Shown one piece after another: positions 7,320 through 16,282 of a stretch of 40,340 nt of DNA. Position 1 is the first letter of the stretch, and every line of letters starts with the position of its first letter. This DNA is from Nocardia seriolae NBRC 15557 (GTDB lineage Bacteria; Actinomycetota; Actinomycetes; Mycobacteriales; Mycobacteriaceae). The notes under the pieces were generated by a model that saw nothing but the letters and a program-made list of their open reading frames with translations, was not told the origin of the DNA and ran no database searches. The stretch covers positions 1 through 40,340 of the forward strand of contig NZ_BJWY01000065.1 of assembly GCF_007990715.1 (NCBI RefSeq). The letters are read 5' to 3'. A program made the translations under genes and the position numbers.

Positions 7320-8236
7320 TGACCGACGGAGCAGACGTGTCCACAGCAACACCAGACCCGAACCAGCCCGAACACCCCGGCTCCGAGGACGCCGACACCC
7401 CAGAGGAGAACGGGGCACTCGAGGAGAACGAGGCCGAGGAGACCGTCGATGCCGAGGAGGCGGAGGAGGTCGCGCGCAGCGTCTCCGGCTATGACGATGT
7501 CACCACCCTGTTCGAGGAACTGGCCGCCGCCGCACCGGGTTCCGGGCGGCGCGCCGCGCTGCGCGGCGAGCTGATCAACCGCTGCATCCCGCTGGCCGAT
7601 CACATCGCGCGCAAGTTCAGTGGGCGCGGTGAGCCTTTCGACGATCTCACCCAGGTCGCCCGGGTCGGGCTGGTGCACGCGGTGGACCGCTTCGACATCT
7701 CGCGCGGCTCGAACTTCCTGTCCTTCGCGGTGCCCACCATCATGGGCGAGGTCCGCCGCTATTTCCGCGACAACACCTGGGCCATGCGGGTGCCGCGCCG
7801 GGTCAAGGAGACCCACCTGCGCATCGGCTCGGCCATCGACGCGCTGTCCCAGCAGCTGGGCCGCTCCCCGACGGCCAAGGAGATCGCCGCCGAACTGGGC
7901 ATCGAGGCCGACGAGGTCACCCAGGCGGTGATCGCCGGAAACGCCTACCAGCCCAGCAGCATCGACGCCGTATCGGTCGGGCGCGACACCGAGGCCTCGC
8001 TACTGGACACGCTCGGCGAGGAGGAGTCGCAGTTCGACCGGGTCGAGGAGTACGTGGCGATCCGGCCGCTGCTGGCCGGGCTGCCCGAACGCGAACGCCG
8101 CATTCTGACCATGCGGTTCTTCGAATCCATGACACAGACCCAGATCGCCCAGCAGATGGGCATCTCCCAGATGCACGTCTCGCGGATCCTGGCCAAAACC
8201 CTTGCCCGCCTGCGGGAGCAGTCCGCCCGCGAGTGA
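7319..8236 (+). CDS. sigF: RNA polymerase sigma factor SigF/SigB family
   Basis: This 305-residue group 3 sigma factor is of the SigB/SigF type that controls stress and stationary-phase genes. Residues about 1-55 are a strongly acidic Glu/Asp-rich tail. Region 2 spans about 107-160 (FDDLTQVARVGLVHAVDRFD and AVPTIMGEVRRYFRDNTWAM). Region 3 has the HTH SPTAKEIAAELGI (about 183-195). Region 4 is about 255-300 with the HTH TQTQIAQQMGISQMHVSRI. Its GTG start overlaps the anti-sigma stop codon (TAGTG), the usual arrangement for this regulatory pair. The acidic tail is longer than in many homologues. Confidence 0.95.
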   Translation: MTDGADVSTATPDPNQPEHPGSEDADTPEENGALEENEAEETVDAEEAEEVARSVSGYDDVTTLFEELAAAAPGSGRRAALRGELINRCIPLADHIARKFSGRGEPFDDLTQVARVGLVHAVDRFDISRGSNFLSFAVPTIMGEVRRYFRDNTWAMRVPRRVKETHLRIGSAIDALSQQLGRSPTAKEIAAELGIEADEVTQAVIAGNAYQPSSIDAVSVGRDTEASLLDTLGEEESQFDRVEEYVAIRPLLAGLPERERRILTMRFFESMTQTQIAQQMGISQMHVSRILAKTLARLREQSARE

Positions 8237-8299
8237 TTCCCCGGCGCGGCCGCGAACGACTGCGCCGTGGCCGGTCACCCGGCAGGTCCCCGGCATCGG

Positions 8300-8305
8300 T
8301 AGATT
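8300..8305 (+). promoter_or_regulatory. -10 box of nadE
   Basis: TAGATT fits the TANNNT pattern and ends 11 nt before the ATG at 8317, predicting an untranslated leader of only about 5 nt. It lies in the 80-bp gap after sigF, so nadE can be transcribed independently of the sigma operon. Confidence 0.45.
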
Positions 8306-8316
8306 GCGGTCAGACC

Positions 8317-10401
8317 ATGATCACCTCGGCCGGAGCAAAGGGGTCGGTGTTGACGGAGCTGCCGTTCGATTCGCTGTATCGGCACGGATTCGCGCGGGTC
8401 GCGGTGGCGGTGCCGCCGGTGCGGGTCGCCGATCCGGGGTTCAATGCCGAGCAGACGCTGCTGCTGGCCCGGCGCGCCGCCGCCGAGCACGCGGTGCTGA
8501 CGGTGTTTCCCGAGCTGGGGCTGTCCAGCTATACCGCCGATGACCTGTTCCATCAGGACGCCCTGGACGCCGCGGTCGGTGCGGCGCTCGAACGGGTGGT
8601 CGCCGAGAGCGCGGGCATCGACACAGTGCTGGCGGTGGGCGCGCCGGTGCGGGCGCAGGGGCGGCTGTTCCACTGCGGCATCGTGATTCACCGTGGCCGG
8701 GTGCTCGGGGCCGCGCCCAAGAGCTATCTGCCGAACTATCGCGAGTTCTACGAGAAGCGGCAGTTCGCGGCGGCGCGCGAGGCCCTCGACGACCACATCG
8801 TGATCGCCGGGCAGCGGGTGCCGTTCGGAGCCGATCTGCTGTTCACCGCGATCAAACTGCCGGAGTTCACCTTCCACCTCGAGATCTGCGAGGACGGCTG
8901 GGTGCCGTTGCCGCCCAGCGGTTTCGCGGCGCTGGCCGGGGCGAGCGTGCTGGTGAATCTGTCGGCCAGCAATATCGTCATCGGCAAGGCCGACTACCGG
9001 CGCGAGCTGTGCACCTCGCATTCGGCGCGCTACATCGCCGCCTACCTGTATTCGGCTGCCGGGCACGGCGAGTCGACCACCGATATGGCCTGGGACGGGC
9101 AGGCGCTGGTGTGCGAGAACGGCAATGTGCTGGCCGAGGGTGAGCGGTTTGCGGCGCATCCGCAGGTGGTGACGGCCGATGTGGATCTGCGGCGGCTGGC
9201 GGCGGACCGGTTGCGCACCACCAGTTTCGCCGACACCGTGCACGATCATCGGGAGCGGCTGGCGCGGTTCCGGCGCATCGAGGTCGAGCTGCCGGTCCCG
9301 GGCGGGACGGTCCCGCTGCGGCGCGAGATCCCGCGGTTCCCGTACGTTCCCGCCGATCCGGTCCGCCGTAACGAGCGCTGCGCGGAGGTGCATCGCATCC
9401 AGGTGGAGGGGTTGGGCACGCGATTGGCGGCCACCGGGTCGCAGCGGGTGGTGATCGGGGTGTCGGGCGGGCTCGACTCCACGGTGGCGTTGATCGTCGC
9501 CGCCAAGACCATGGACCGCCTGGGCCTGCCGCGCTCGAATGTGCTGGCCTACACCATGCCCGGATTCGGCACCAGCAGCCGGACCCTGGAGGGCGCGCGG
9601 CGGCTCATGCGCGCGGTCGGGGCCACCGCACACGAGATCGACATCCGGCCCTCGGCCACCCAGATGCTGCGGGACCTGAACCACCCTGCGGCCGACGGTG
9701 TTCCGCAGTACGACATCACCTATGAGAACGTGCAGGCCGGTGAGCGCACCTCACACCTGTTCCGGCTGGCCAATATGCACAATGCCCTGTTCATCGGCAC
9801 CGGTGACCTGAGCGAACTGGCCCTGGGCTGGTGCACTTTCGGCGTGGGCGACCACATGGCCCACTACAGCGTGAACGCCTCGGTCCCCAAGACCCTCATC
9901 AAATATCTCGTCGCCTGGACCATCGACACCGACGGCCTGGGCCCCGAGGCGGGCGAGGTCCTGAAATCCATTCTCACCACCGAGATCTCCCCCGAACTCA
10001 TCCCCGGCGACGGCGACGCCCCCGCCCAGAGCTCCGAGGCCACCGTGGGCCCCTACGAACTCCAGGACTTCCACCTCTACCACCTGCTCCGCTTCGGCGA
10101 CCTCCCCAGCCGCATCGCCTACCTGTCCCACCACGCCTGGTCCGACCCCACCCGGGGCAGCTGGCCCGACCTCATCCCCGCCGACCAGCGCCACGAATAC
10201 GACCTGAAATCCATCAAAACCTGGCTGGCCGAATTCCTCCGCCGCTTCATCCAGACCAGCCAATTCAAACGCTCCACCCTCCCCAACGCCCCCAAGGTCG
10301 GCTCCGGCGGCTCCCTCTCCCCCCGCGGCGACTGGCGAGCCCCCAGCGACGCCTCCGCCGCGGCCTGGCGGGAAGAACTAGCCCAGAACGTCCCCGACTA
10401 G
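8317..10401 (+). CDS. nadE: glutamine-dependent NAD+ synthetase
   Basis: NadE amidates nicotinic acid adenine dinucleotide to NAD+, using ammonia released from glutamine. This 694-residue form has an N-terminal nitrilase-type glutaminase domain with the expected triad Glu66 (FPEL), Lys135 (PKSYLPN) and Cys191 (EICEDGW). The C-terminal synthetase domain has the ATP-pyrophosphatase motif SGGLDST at 383-389 and GTGDLSELALGW further on. The length matches the glutaminase-fused form of mycobacteria. The ATG at 8317 follows the -10 box; an alternative GTG at 8347 would also keep both domains. It converges with rsmB across a strong hairpin. Confidence 0.96.
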   Translation: MITSAGAKGSVLTELPFDSLYRHGFARVAVAVPPVRVADPGFNAEQTLLLARRAAAEHAVLTVFPELGLSSYTADDLFHQDALDAAVGAALERVVAESAGIDTVLAVGAPVRAQGRLFHCGIVIHRGRVLGAAPKSYLPNYREFYEKRQFAAAREALDDHIVIAGQRVPFGADLLFTAIKLPEFTFHLEICEDGWVPLPPSGFAALAGASVLVNLSASNIVIGKADYRRELCTSHSARYIAAYLYSAAGHGESTTDMAWDGQALVCENGNVLAEGERFAAHPQVVTADVDLRRLAADRLRTTSFADTVHDHRERLARFRRIEVELPVPGGTVPLRREIPRFPYVPADPVRRNERCAEVHRIQVEGLGTRLAATGSQRVVIGVSGGLDSTVALIVAAKTMDRLGLPRSNVLAYTMPGFGTSSRTLEGARRLMRAVGATAHEIDIRPSATQMLRDLNHPAADGVPQYDITYENVQAGERTSHLFRLANMHNALFIGTGDLSELALGWCTFGVGDHMAHYSVNASVPKTLIKYLVAWTIDTDGLGPEAGEVLKSILTTEISPELIPGDGDAPAQSSEATVGPYELQDFHLYHLLRFGDLPSRIAYLSHHAWSDPTRGSWPDLIPADQRHEYDLKSIKTWLAEFLRRFIQTSQFKRSTLPNAPKVGSGGSLSPRGDWRAPSDASAAAWREELAQNVPD

Positions 10402-10418
10402 TCCACGCCCATGCCATC

Positions 10419-10468
10419 GAGTGGCAAACCCTGGAGGGGTTGTGTCCTCCCTCGAGGGTTTGCCACTC
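10419..10468. terminator. bidirectional terminator hairpin between nadE and rsmB
   Basis: GAGTGGCAAACCCT at 10419-10432 is perfectly complementary to 10455-10468. Inside, GGAGG (10433-10437) pairs with CCTCC (10446-10450). The hairpin sits in the 88-bp gap between two convergent genes and can form on both transcripts. This is the strongest inverted repeat in this part of the window. Confidence 0.75.
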
Positions 10469-10489
10469 GGCGGATTCAGGGTGGATTGG

Positions 10490-12868
10490 TCAGGGGGTCA
10501 GGGGCTTGCGCAGAGCCGCCAGGAACATGGCGTCGGTGCCGTGGCGGTGGGGCCACAGTTGGGCGCCGGGGCCGTCGCCGAGGTCGGGGACGCCCGGGAG
10601 CAGTTCGCGGGTGTCGAGTTGCTCGGCGCCGGTGTGGCGGACGATGTCGGCTACCACCGCGACGGTTTCCGGGAGATGCGGGGAGCAGGTCGAGTAGACC
10701 ACCACACCGCCGGGGCGGACGAGATCCCATGCGGCGGTCAGCAGTTCGCGCTGCAATGCGACCAGGTCGCGGACGTCGGAGGGCTGGCGACGCCAGCGGG
10801 CCTCCGGGCGGCGGCGCAACGCGCCCAGGCCGGTGCACGGGGCGTCGACCAGAATGCGGTCGAAACCGGGCTCCAGACCGCTGTCGCGGCCGTCTGCCAC
10901 GTGGACGTCCACCGGCATGCCGCGAGTGGCCTGGCGTACCAGATCCGCACGGTGCTCGGCCGGTTCGACCGCGTCCACGTGGAAGCCGTCGATATCGGCG
11001 ATCGCGGCCAGCAGTGCGGTCTTGCCGCCCGGTCCGGCGCACAGGTCGAGCCAGCGGCCGTTGTCCGCGCCCGCGAGCGGGGCACGCGTGAGGGCCAGGG
11101 CGACAAGCTGACTGCCCTCGTCCTGCACCGCGGCCATGCCCTCGCGGACCGGTTCCAGCTTCCCCGGGTCGCCGCCGTCGAGGTACACCGCGTACGGCGA
11201 CCAGCGCCCTTCCTCGCCACCGGTGACGAGCGCCAATTCCTCGGCGGTGATCTCCCCGGGCCGTGCCACCAGGTGCACCGCGGGCCGGGCGTCATCGGCC
11301 TCGAGCACCTCGCGCAGTTCCCCGGCCCGCTCCCCCAGCGCGTCCGCGAACGCCTGCGCGATCCACACCGGATGCGCGTACTCGAACGCCAAGTGCGCCA
11401 ACGGATCCTCGGGTGCGAGCCGCTGCACCCACTCCTCGGGCGTGCGCTCGGCCACCCGCCGCAGCACCGCGTTCACGAACCCGGCCCGCCCCTGCCCGAA
11501 CTCGGTCCGCGCCAACGCCACCGACGTATCCACCGCCGCATGCGCCCCGATCCGGGTCCGCAACAACTGATAGGTGCCCAGCCGCAACGCATCCAGCAGC
11601 GGCCCGTCGATCTCCTCGACACTGCGCCCCGCGCAATCGGCGATCACCGCATCCAGCAGCCCCAGCGATCGCGCAGTGCCATAGGTCAATTCCGTCGCCA
11701 AGGCGGCGTCGCGCCCACTGATGTGCCGCTCCCGAAGCAGCCCCGGCAACACCAGATTCGCGTAAGCATCCCGCTCCCGCACAGCTCGCAACACATCCCG
11801 AGCCACGATCCGCACCGGATCGGCCCCGGCCTTCTCGGCCCGCCGCGCCGCGGCCCCACCGGAATCCCGGCCACCCGAAAGCTGATCACCGCGCTCCGCC
11901 CAGCCGCCGGACGAATCACCGCGAGCGCCCTGCGATTTCCCGCCACCGCGACCGGACATGCCGCGACCGGACGAGCCTCCGCCCGGCGCACCACTCCTCC
12001 GTCCCGCACCCGGCCGGTCCCCGTCGCGACCACCACCGGATCCACCCCTCCCGTTACGGTCATCCCCCGACCCCGAATCCCGACCGGAGAATCCGCCGCG
12101 CCGATCCTCGTCGTGGCCGCTGCCGGAACGGCCGCCGCCACGCCGGTCCCAGCCGCCGCGCGCCCCACGATCACGATCTGCGCCGGAGTCACCACCACGG
12201 CCGCCGTCTCGGGCGGACCGCCCGCCCGAGACCTCGTCGCGCCCACCGCGCGGACTCGATCCGAACCTGTCGCGATCGCGAGCATCGCCGGGCGGCCGGT
12301 TCGGCCTGGAACCGCGGTCGCTCGCGGCGAATCCGCTTCGCCCACCGGCGTTCCCGCGCTCATCGCCCGACCGGTCCGAGCCGCGTCCACGGTCGTCACG
12401 CCCGGCCGAATCGCGGTCGCGGCCCGCACCCGGTCCGTAGCCATCGCGGCCACGAGGGCCACCGGCCGATCGAGCCGGTTTCGAATTGCGGCCGCCATCG
12501 GAGAATCCGCCGCGCCCGCGATCCCAGCCGCCGTTGCGGTCGCCACCGGCAGCCACGTCACGTCCACGAGCACCACCGCTCGAACGGTCGGAGCCCGAAG
12601 TGCGCTCTCCCGCTTGGCGTTCACCACGGCCGGAGCCCGCGCGCCGCTCATCGCGGTCTGCGGAGCCGCCGTTGCGCGGGGTCGCGGTGTGCGCGTCACC
12701 CGGACGGCGCTGATCACTCTGCGCGGAGTTGTTCGTGCGCCAGGGGGCCGCGCCCGTTCCGGTGGGATTCCCAGCCGGGACGTTGCGACGGAAGCCGCGG
12801 CGCGGAGTGGCGTCGCCCGAGGAGCCGCGCGAATCGGCGTCGCGGCCTTGGTCTTCCGGGCGGGTCAT
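10490..12868 (-). CDS. rsmB: 16S rRNA cytosine-C5 methyltransferase with long RG-rich N-terminus
   Basis: RsmB methylates C967 of 16S rRNA with SAM. The enzyme occupies about residues 346-792: a NusB-like RNA-binding domain (DPVRIVARDVLRAV onward), then the methyltransferase with LDLCAGPGGKT (607-617), DAPCTG with Cys678, and STCSP with catalytic Cys728. Residues 1-345 are low-complexity Gly, Arg, Asp and Ser with many RGG, GRG and RDR steps, predicted disordered and probably RNA-binding. Family members of about 450 residues lack this tail. The ATG at 12868 overlaps the fmt stop by 4 bp (ATGA). An internal start near the core cannot be excluded, but codon use in the tail looks normal and open for over 1 kb. 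Confidence 0.92.
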   Translation of the reverse strand: MTRPEDQGRDADSRGSSGDATPRRGFRRNVPAGNPTGTGAAPWRTNNSAQSDQRRPGDAHTATPRNGGSADRDERRAGSGRGERQAGERTSGSDRSSGGARGRDVAAGGDRNGGWDRGRGGFSDGGRNSKPARSAGGPRGRDGYGPGAGRDRDSAGRDDRGRGSDRSGDERGNAGGRSGFAASDRGSRPNRPPGDARDRDRFGSSPRGGRDEVSGGRSARDGGRGGDSGADRDRGARGGWDRRGGGRSGSGHDEDRRGGFSGRDSGSGDDRNGRGGSGGGRDGDRPGAGRRSGAPGGGSSGRGMSGRGGGKSQGARGDSSGGWAERGDQLSGGRDSGGAAARRAEKAGADPVRIVARDVLRAVRERDAYANLVLPGLLRERHISGRDAALATELTYGTARSLGLLDAVIADCAGRSVEEIDGPLLDALRLGTYQLLRTRIGAHAAVDTSVALARTEFGQGRAGFVNAVLRRVAERTPEEWVQRLAPEDPLAHLAFEYAHPVWIAQAFADALGERAGELREVLEADDARPAVHLVARPGEITAEELALVTGGEEGRWSPYAVYLDGGDPGKLEPVREGMAAVQDEGSQLVALALTRAPLAGADNGRWLDLCAGPGGKTALLAAIADIDGFHVDAVEPAEHRADLVRQATRGMPVDVHVADGRDSGLEPGFDRILVDAPCTGLGALRRRPEARWRRQPSDVRDLVALQRELLTAAWDLVRPGGVVVYSTCSPHLPETVAVVADIVRHTGAEQLDTRELLPGVPDLGDGPGAQLWPHRHGTDAMFLAALRKPLTP

Positions 12869-13788
12869 TCGACCACCGTCCCGGCCTCGAGGCGGGCGCC
12901 GCGGGCCCAGTCCAGGGCGGGCATCATGCGTTTGCCCGGGGGCTGGACCTGGGTGAGGCGGACCGCGGTGGTGGCGGTGCCGATGTAGACGCCGGTTTTG
13001 CGGATGTCGATGGTGCGGGCCGGGAGGGCCTCCTCCACCATTTCGACGGGGCCGAGTTTGAGGCGTTTGCCGTCGATTTCGGTCCAGGCGCCGGGGGCGG
13101 GGGTGACCGCGCGGATGCGGCGGCCGATGGCCAGGGCGGGCTGGTTCCAGCGGATGCGGCCCGCCTCGGAATCGACCTTGGGGGCGTAGGAGATGCCGTC
13201 GAGGGGCTGCGGAACCGCTTGGACGGTACCGGCTTCCACGCCGTCGAGGGTGGATTCCAGCAGCTGCGCACCGGCTTCGGCGAGGCGCTCCAGGAGCACG
13301 CCCGCGGTGTCGGTGACCGCGATCTTCTCGGTCATGGTGCCGTAGACCGGCCCGGTGTCGAGGCCCTTCTCGATGCGGAAGGTGGACGCGCCGGTGTATT
13401 CGTCCCCGGCCAGCAGCGCCGCCTGCACCGGCGCCGCGCCGCGCCAGGCGGGCAGCAGCGAGAAGTGCAGGTTGATCCAGCCGTGGCGGGGGATGTCGAG
13501 GACCGCCTCGGGCAGCAGCGCGCCATAGGCGACGACCGGGCAGCAGTCCGGCGCCAAAGCCGTGAGCTGTTCGATGAATTCGGGTTCGGAGGGCCGTTTG
13601 GGCGTGAACACGGGGATGCCGTGCTCGTCGGCGAGCCGCCCGATGGGCGAGCGGGTGATCTTGCGGCCGCGCCCGGCCACCGCGTCCGGCCGGGTCACCA
13701 CCCCGACCACCTCGTGCCGCTCGGATTCGATGAGCCGCCGCAGCGACGGCACCGCCGGTTCGGGGGTTCCCGCGAAGACCAGACGCAT
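12865..13788 (-). CDS. fmt: methionyl-tRNA formyltransferase
   Basis: Fmt transfers a formyl group from 10-formyl-THF to initiator Met-tRNA. The 307-residue protein begins MRLVFAGTPEPAVPSL, the usual N-terminal strand and loop. It contains the catalytic Asn106 and His108 in INLHFSLLPAWRGAAP (105-120) and Asp144 in KGLDTGPV. The C-terminal OB-like tRNA-binding domain follows from about 205. The ATG at 13788 lies 1 nt past the def stop, and the gene overlaps rsmB by 4 bp, so def, fmt and rsmB form one coupled unit. The def-fmt pairing is widespread because deformylase removes the formyl group that Fmt adds. Confidence 0.97.
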   Translation of the reverse strand: MRLVFAGTPEPAVPSLRRLIESERHEVVGVVTRPDAVAGRGRKITRSPIGRLADEHGIPVFTPKRPSEPEFIEQLTALAPDCCPVVAYGALLPEAVLDIPRHGWINLHFSLLPAWRGAAPVQAALLAGDEYTGASTFRIEKGLDTGPVYGTMTEKIAVTDTAGVLLERLAEAGAQLLESTLDGVEAGTVQAVPQPLDGISYAPKVDSEAGRIRWNQPALAIGRRIRAVTPAPGAWTEIDGKRLKLGPVEMVEEALPARTIDIRKTGVYIGTATTAVRLTQVQPPGKRMMPALDWARGARLEAGTVVE

Positions 13789-13789
13789 A

Positions 13790-14347
13790 TCAGCGGCTCC
13801 GTTCCCGGCTGCGTCCGCCACCGATCTCGGAGGCGGCCAGCACCGTGATTCCCTGTGTGAACCAAGACGATTCGCGAATCGACCGCATGGCCTCCTTGCG
13901 CGAGGCCGAGTCCAGCCGCTGCAGGAACAGTACGCCGTCGAGGTGATCGGTCTCGTGCTGCACGCAGCGCGCGAGCAGCCCTTCGGCGCGGAATTCCACC
14001 GGCTCACCGGTCATGTCGACACCGCGCGCGAGCACCGTGAACGGGCGTGTCACATCGAAACGCACCCCCGGGATCGACAGGCAGCCCTCCGGTCCGGTCT
14101 GGGTCTGCTCGTCGAGCACCTCGTAGCTGGGGTTGATCAGATGCCCCTGCGCGTCCCCGGTGTCGTAGACGAACACCCGTAGCCCGACCCCGATCTGCGG
14201 GGCCGCCATGCCGACCCCCCCGCTCTCGTACATGGTGTCGATGAGGTCGGTCACCAGCTGGCGCACCTCCCGGTCGAACGTCTGCACCTCCGCCGCGCGG
14301 GCGCGCAGGATCGGATCGCCGAACAGGCGGACTGGCTGGATGGTCAC
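13790..14347 (-). CDS. def: peptide deformylase
   Basis: Def removes the formyl group from nascent proteins. The 185-residue product carries all three family motifs: GGVGMAAPQIG (43-53), EGCLS (87-91, metal ligand Cys89) and QHETDH (130-135, ligands His131 and His135, catalytic Glu132). The first motif has Met where many enzymes have Leu. The start is GTG at 14347, with GGGAGC upstream. A -10-like TAAAAT lies within the 66-bp gap behind the lipase gene. It heads the def-fmt-rsmB unit. Confidence 0.96.
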   Translation of the reverse strand: MTIQPVRLFGDPILRARAAEVQTFDREVRQLVTDLIDTMYESGGVGMAAPQIGVGLRVFVYDTGDAQGHLINPSYEVLDEQTQTGPEGCLSIPGVRFDVTRPFTVLARGVDMTGEPVEFRAEGLLARCVQHETDHLDGVLFLQRLDSASRKEAMRSIRESSWFTQGITVLAASEIGGGRSRERSR

Positions 14348-14413
14348 GGGCAGCTCCCGATGGATAACGAAAATACGGTCGTCTCATTTTACGGACGCCC
14401 GTGACCACCCTGA

Positions 14414-15469
14414 TCAGGAATGCGCCGCCAACACGACATCGCTGATACCGGTACCCAGCGCGACCGGCGCGCAGGCCGGTGTCACCGGGTGCGCGGGATC
14501 GAGCAGATTGACCACCAGCCGCTGCACGTACGGGTCGTAGACCAGGTGGAAATGCCCGGTCAGGTCCTCGGCGCAGAGATCCTGGAGCACGATGTTGGTG
14601 GCGCCCGCGCCGTGCAGCGCGACATTGCTGTTCGGCTGGATCATTTCATCGACGCGGCTGCCGATCGTCGTGTATTTCACACCGGGCACCGTGTCGCCAC
14701 CGGCATTCAGATCCCGGATGAAGGGCGCACCGGCCGCCTGCTGCACCGCCGCGAGCGAGGAACCCATCTCGACGAGCTTGTAGATGCCGGGCACCGCGTC
14801 GGCGATCGGCACCAGCCCGTACATGACCCCGCCGTAACTGGGTGAGGCCAGCCCGATCCACTGCCCGACCTTCGACGCGCCGCCGAGCTTGTTGATCCAG
14901 TAGCGGGTCACGCTCGCGCCCTGCGAGAAACCGACCAGATCCACCTGTGTGGCCCCCGTAGCGGCGAGCACCTGGTCGACGAAGGTGCCGATCTGCGCGG
15001 AGCTCTGCCACACGTCCTCGGTGCCATAGGTGTCCTTGCCGGGCGTGCCGCCGTAGTTGAGCGCGAAGACGCAGATACCGGCCTGCGCCAGCAGCGGGGC
15101 GATGCCCGAGTAGTCGGAGTAGGCCGAGGAGTCGGTGCCGTGTGCGAGCACCACCGGACGCGGATGCTCCGCGGTCGGCTTGCAGCCGAAGTCGTTGGCG
15201 CCCTGGGGCGCAGCGTCCGGGTGCTCCTTGAGATAGCGGGCCGCCGCCAGATGTTCGGGCTGGGGCGGCCCCTGTTGCGTCGGTACCTTCAGTACCGAGT
15301 TCACCGCGGGTGCGGCCTGTGCGATTGTCCCCGTCGGTGTGGCGGCCGTGCCGATCACGGCGGCCGCCAGCGCCATTACCCCCGCCGGTGCGACGCGGCG
15401 CATGAATCCGCGCGTCCGGCGCCTCTGTTGTCCCATGTCACAAGAATCCACGGGGCGCTGTTGTCCCAT
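14414..15469 (-). CDS. secreted lipase/esterase, alpha/beta-hydrolase (Lipase_2-like)
   Basis: The product is an exported alpha/beta-hydrolase of 351 residues (340 or 329 from later in-frame starts). A Sec signal runs from about Met23 through a hydrophobic stretch to AQA near residues 50-52. After the leader come VVLAHGT (oxyanion His-Gly, about 107-112) and the nucleophile elbow GFSQG with Ser182. Candidate acid and base residues lie in the C-terminal part, where GHFHLVYD is a plausible His site. The layout fits class 2 bacterial lipases acting on esters outside the cell; the substrate is not predictable. The first two possible ATGs, at 15469 and 15436, lie inside a duplicated 17-bp sequence. 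Confidence 0.85.
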   Translation of the reverse strand: MGQQRPVDSCDMGQQRRRTRGFMRRVAPAGVMALAAAVIGTAATPTGTIAQAAPAVNSVLKVPTQQGPPQPEHLAAARYLKEHPDAAPQGANDFGCKPTAEHPRPVVLAHGTDSSAYSDYSGIAPLLAQAGICVFALNYGGTPGKDTYGTEDVWQSSAQIGTFVDQVLAATGATQVDLVGFSQGASVTRYWINKLGGASKVGQWIGLASPSYGGVMYGLVPIADAVPGIYKLVEMGSSLAAVQQAAGAPFIRDLNAGGDTVPGVKYTTIGSRVDEMIQPNSNVALHGAGATNIVLQDLCAEDLTGHFHLVYDPYVQRLVVNLLDPAHPVTPACAPVALGTGISDVVLAAHS

Positions 15470-15474
15470 GTCAC
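15425..15474 (-). repeat. 17-bp direct repeat carrying two in-frame start codons
   Basis: CTGTTGTCCCATGTCAC (plus strand) occurs at 15425-15441 and 15458-15474, a period of 33 bp. On the minus strand each copy contains GTGACATGGGACAACAG, so the lipase reading frame has two equivalent ATG starts 11 codons apart. CAAGAT ends 6 nt before the upstream ATG and could be a leaderless -10 box. Confidence 0.7.
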
Positions 15475-15529
15475 GATCTTGACTCGTTCCGGTCCGAAAG
15501 TCCCGGCGGGGAACGGTGTTTCGGGGCCA

Positions 15530-16243
15530 TCACTTTTCGGGTGTGTCGTCCTCGGCGAGGATCCGGTAGAGCGAGCGCCGGGCCTCGGTGAGCACCTCGG
15601 CCGCCTTGGCCGCCTGCTCCGGGGTGCCGACGGCGGCGACCTGTGCGGCCGCTCCCATCAGCTGACCGATCAGGCCGCGCAGATCCAGAGCCTGATCGCC
15701 GACGCCGTCCTTGACGTCCTGCCAGGGATCACCGAGTTCGGTCTCGTTGGCCTCGACGTACTCGACGCCGGATTCGGTGAGCTTGGCCGTCTTTCGGCCC
15801 GCGACCTTCTCGATGATGACCAGGCCCTCGTCCTCGAGCTGCGCGAGCGCGGGGTAGATGGAGCCCGGGCTGGGCCGCCAGACGTCCTGGCTCTTCTCGC
15901 GGATCTGCTGGATCAGCTCGTAGCCGTGCATGGGCCGCTCCTGCAGCAGCAGGAGGATGGCGGCGCGCACGTCGCCGCGCCGGCCGCGCCCGCCCCGGCC
16001 GCGTCCACGGCCGAAGTGCGGGCCGGGTCCGAAGCCGGGTCCGAAGCCGGGACCGAAGTCCGGGCCGAAGCCACGGCCGTGACCGTGGCGTTGCGGTCCG
16101 AAGTCGCCGCGCGGGCCGAATTCCCCACGCGGACCCCGGGGTCCGCCACGTCGCATCCGCGGATGTTCGGGGCCCTGCTGCTCTTCGGCGCGCAGTCGCC
16201 GCCAGGGGCCGCGGCCCCGTTCGATGTTGTCCATGTGTTCCAT
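15530..16243 (-). CDS. PadR-family transcriptional regulator with Gly/Phe-rich N-terminus
   Basis: This 237-residue protein carries a PadR winged-helix domain (about 90-175: DVRAAILLLLQERPMHGYEL, SPGSIYPALAQLEDEGLV, YELTESG-like KLTESGVEYV) and a C-terminal helical dimerisation part. PadR proteins are usually repressors of nearby or own genes. Residues 1-90 are unusual: basic and Gly/Pro-rich, with repeated FGPG units (about 59-77), probably disordered. The ATG at 16243 has AAGGAGG 7 nt upstream, so this tail is really translated. The promoter region holds a CGATATATCG palindrome, a likely self-operator. No obvious target gene is adjacent except the lipase downstream. Confidence 0.9.
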   Translation of the reverse strand: MEHMDNIERGRGPWRRLRAEEQQGPEHPRMRRGGPRGPRGEFGPRGDFGPQRHGHGRGFGPDFGPGFGPGFGPGPHFGRGRGRGGRGRRGDVRAAILLLLQERPMHGYELIQQIREKSQDVWRPSPGSIYPALAQLEDEGLVIIEKVAGRKTAKLTESGVEYVEANETELGDPWQDVKDGVGDQALDLRGLIGQLMGAAAQVAAVGTPEQAAKAAEVLTEARRSLYRILAEDDTPEK

Positions 16244-16282
16244 GATCGTGCCTCCTTCAAGGCTCGTCGTTGCATTTGCTGC

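Noticed and set aside
10421..12988. 855-codon plus-strand open frame opposite rsmB
   Set aside because: It is an antisense shadow produced by GC-rich codon bias and by the Gly/Arg-rich tail of RsmB. It has no domain, and RsmB has complete catalytic motifs.
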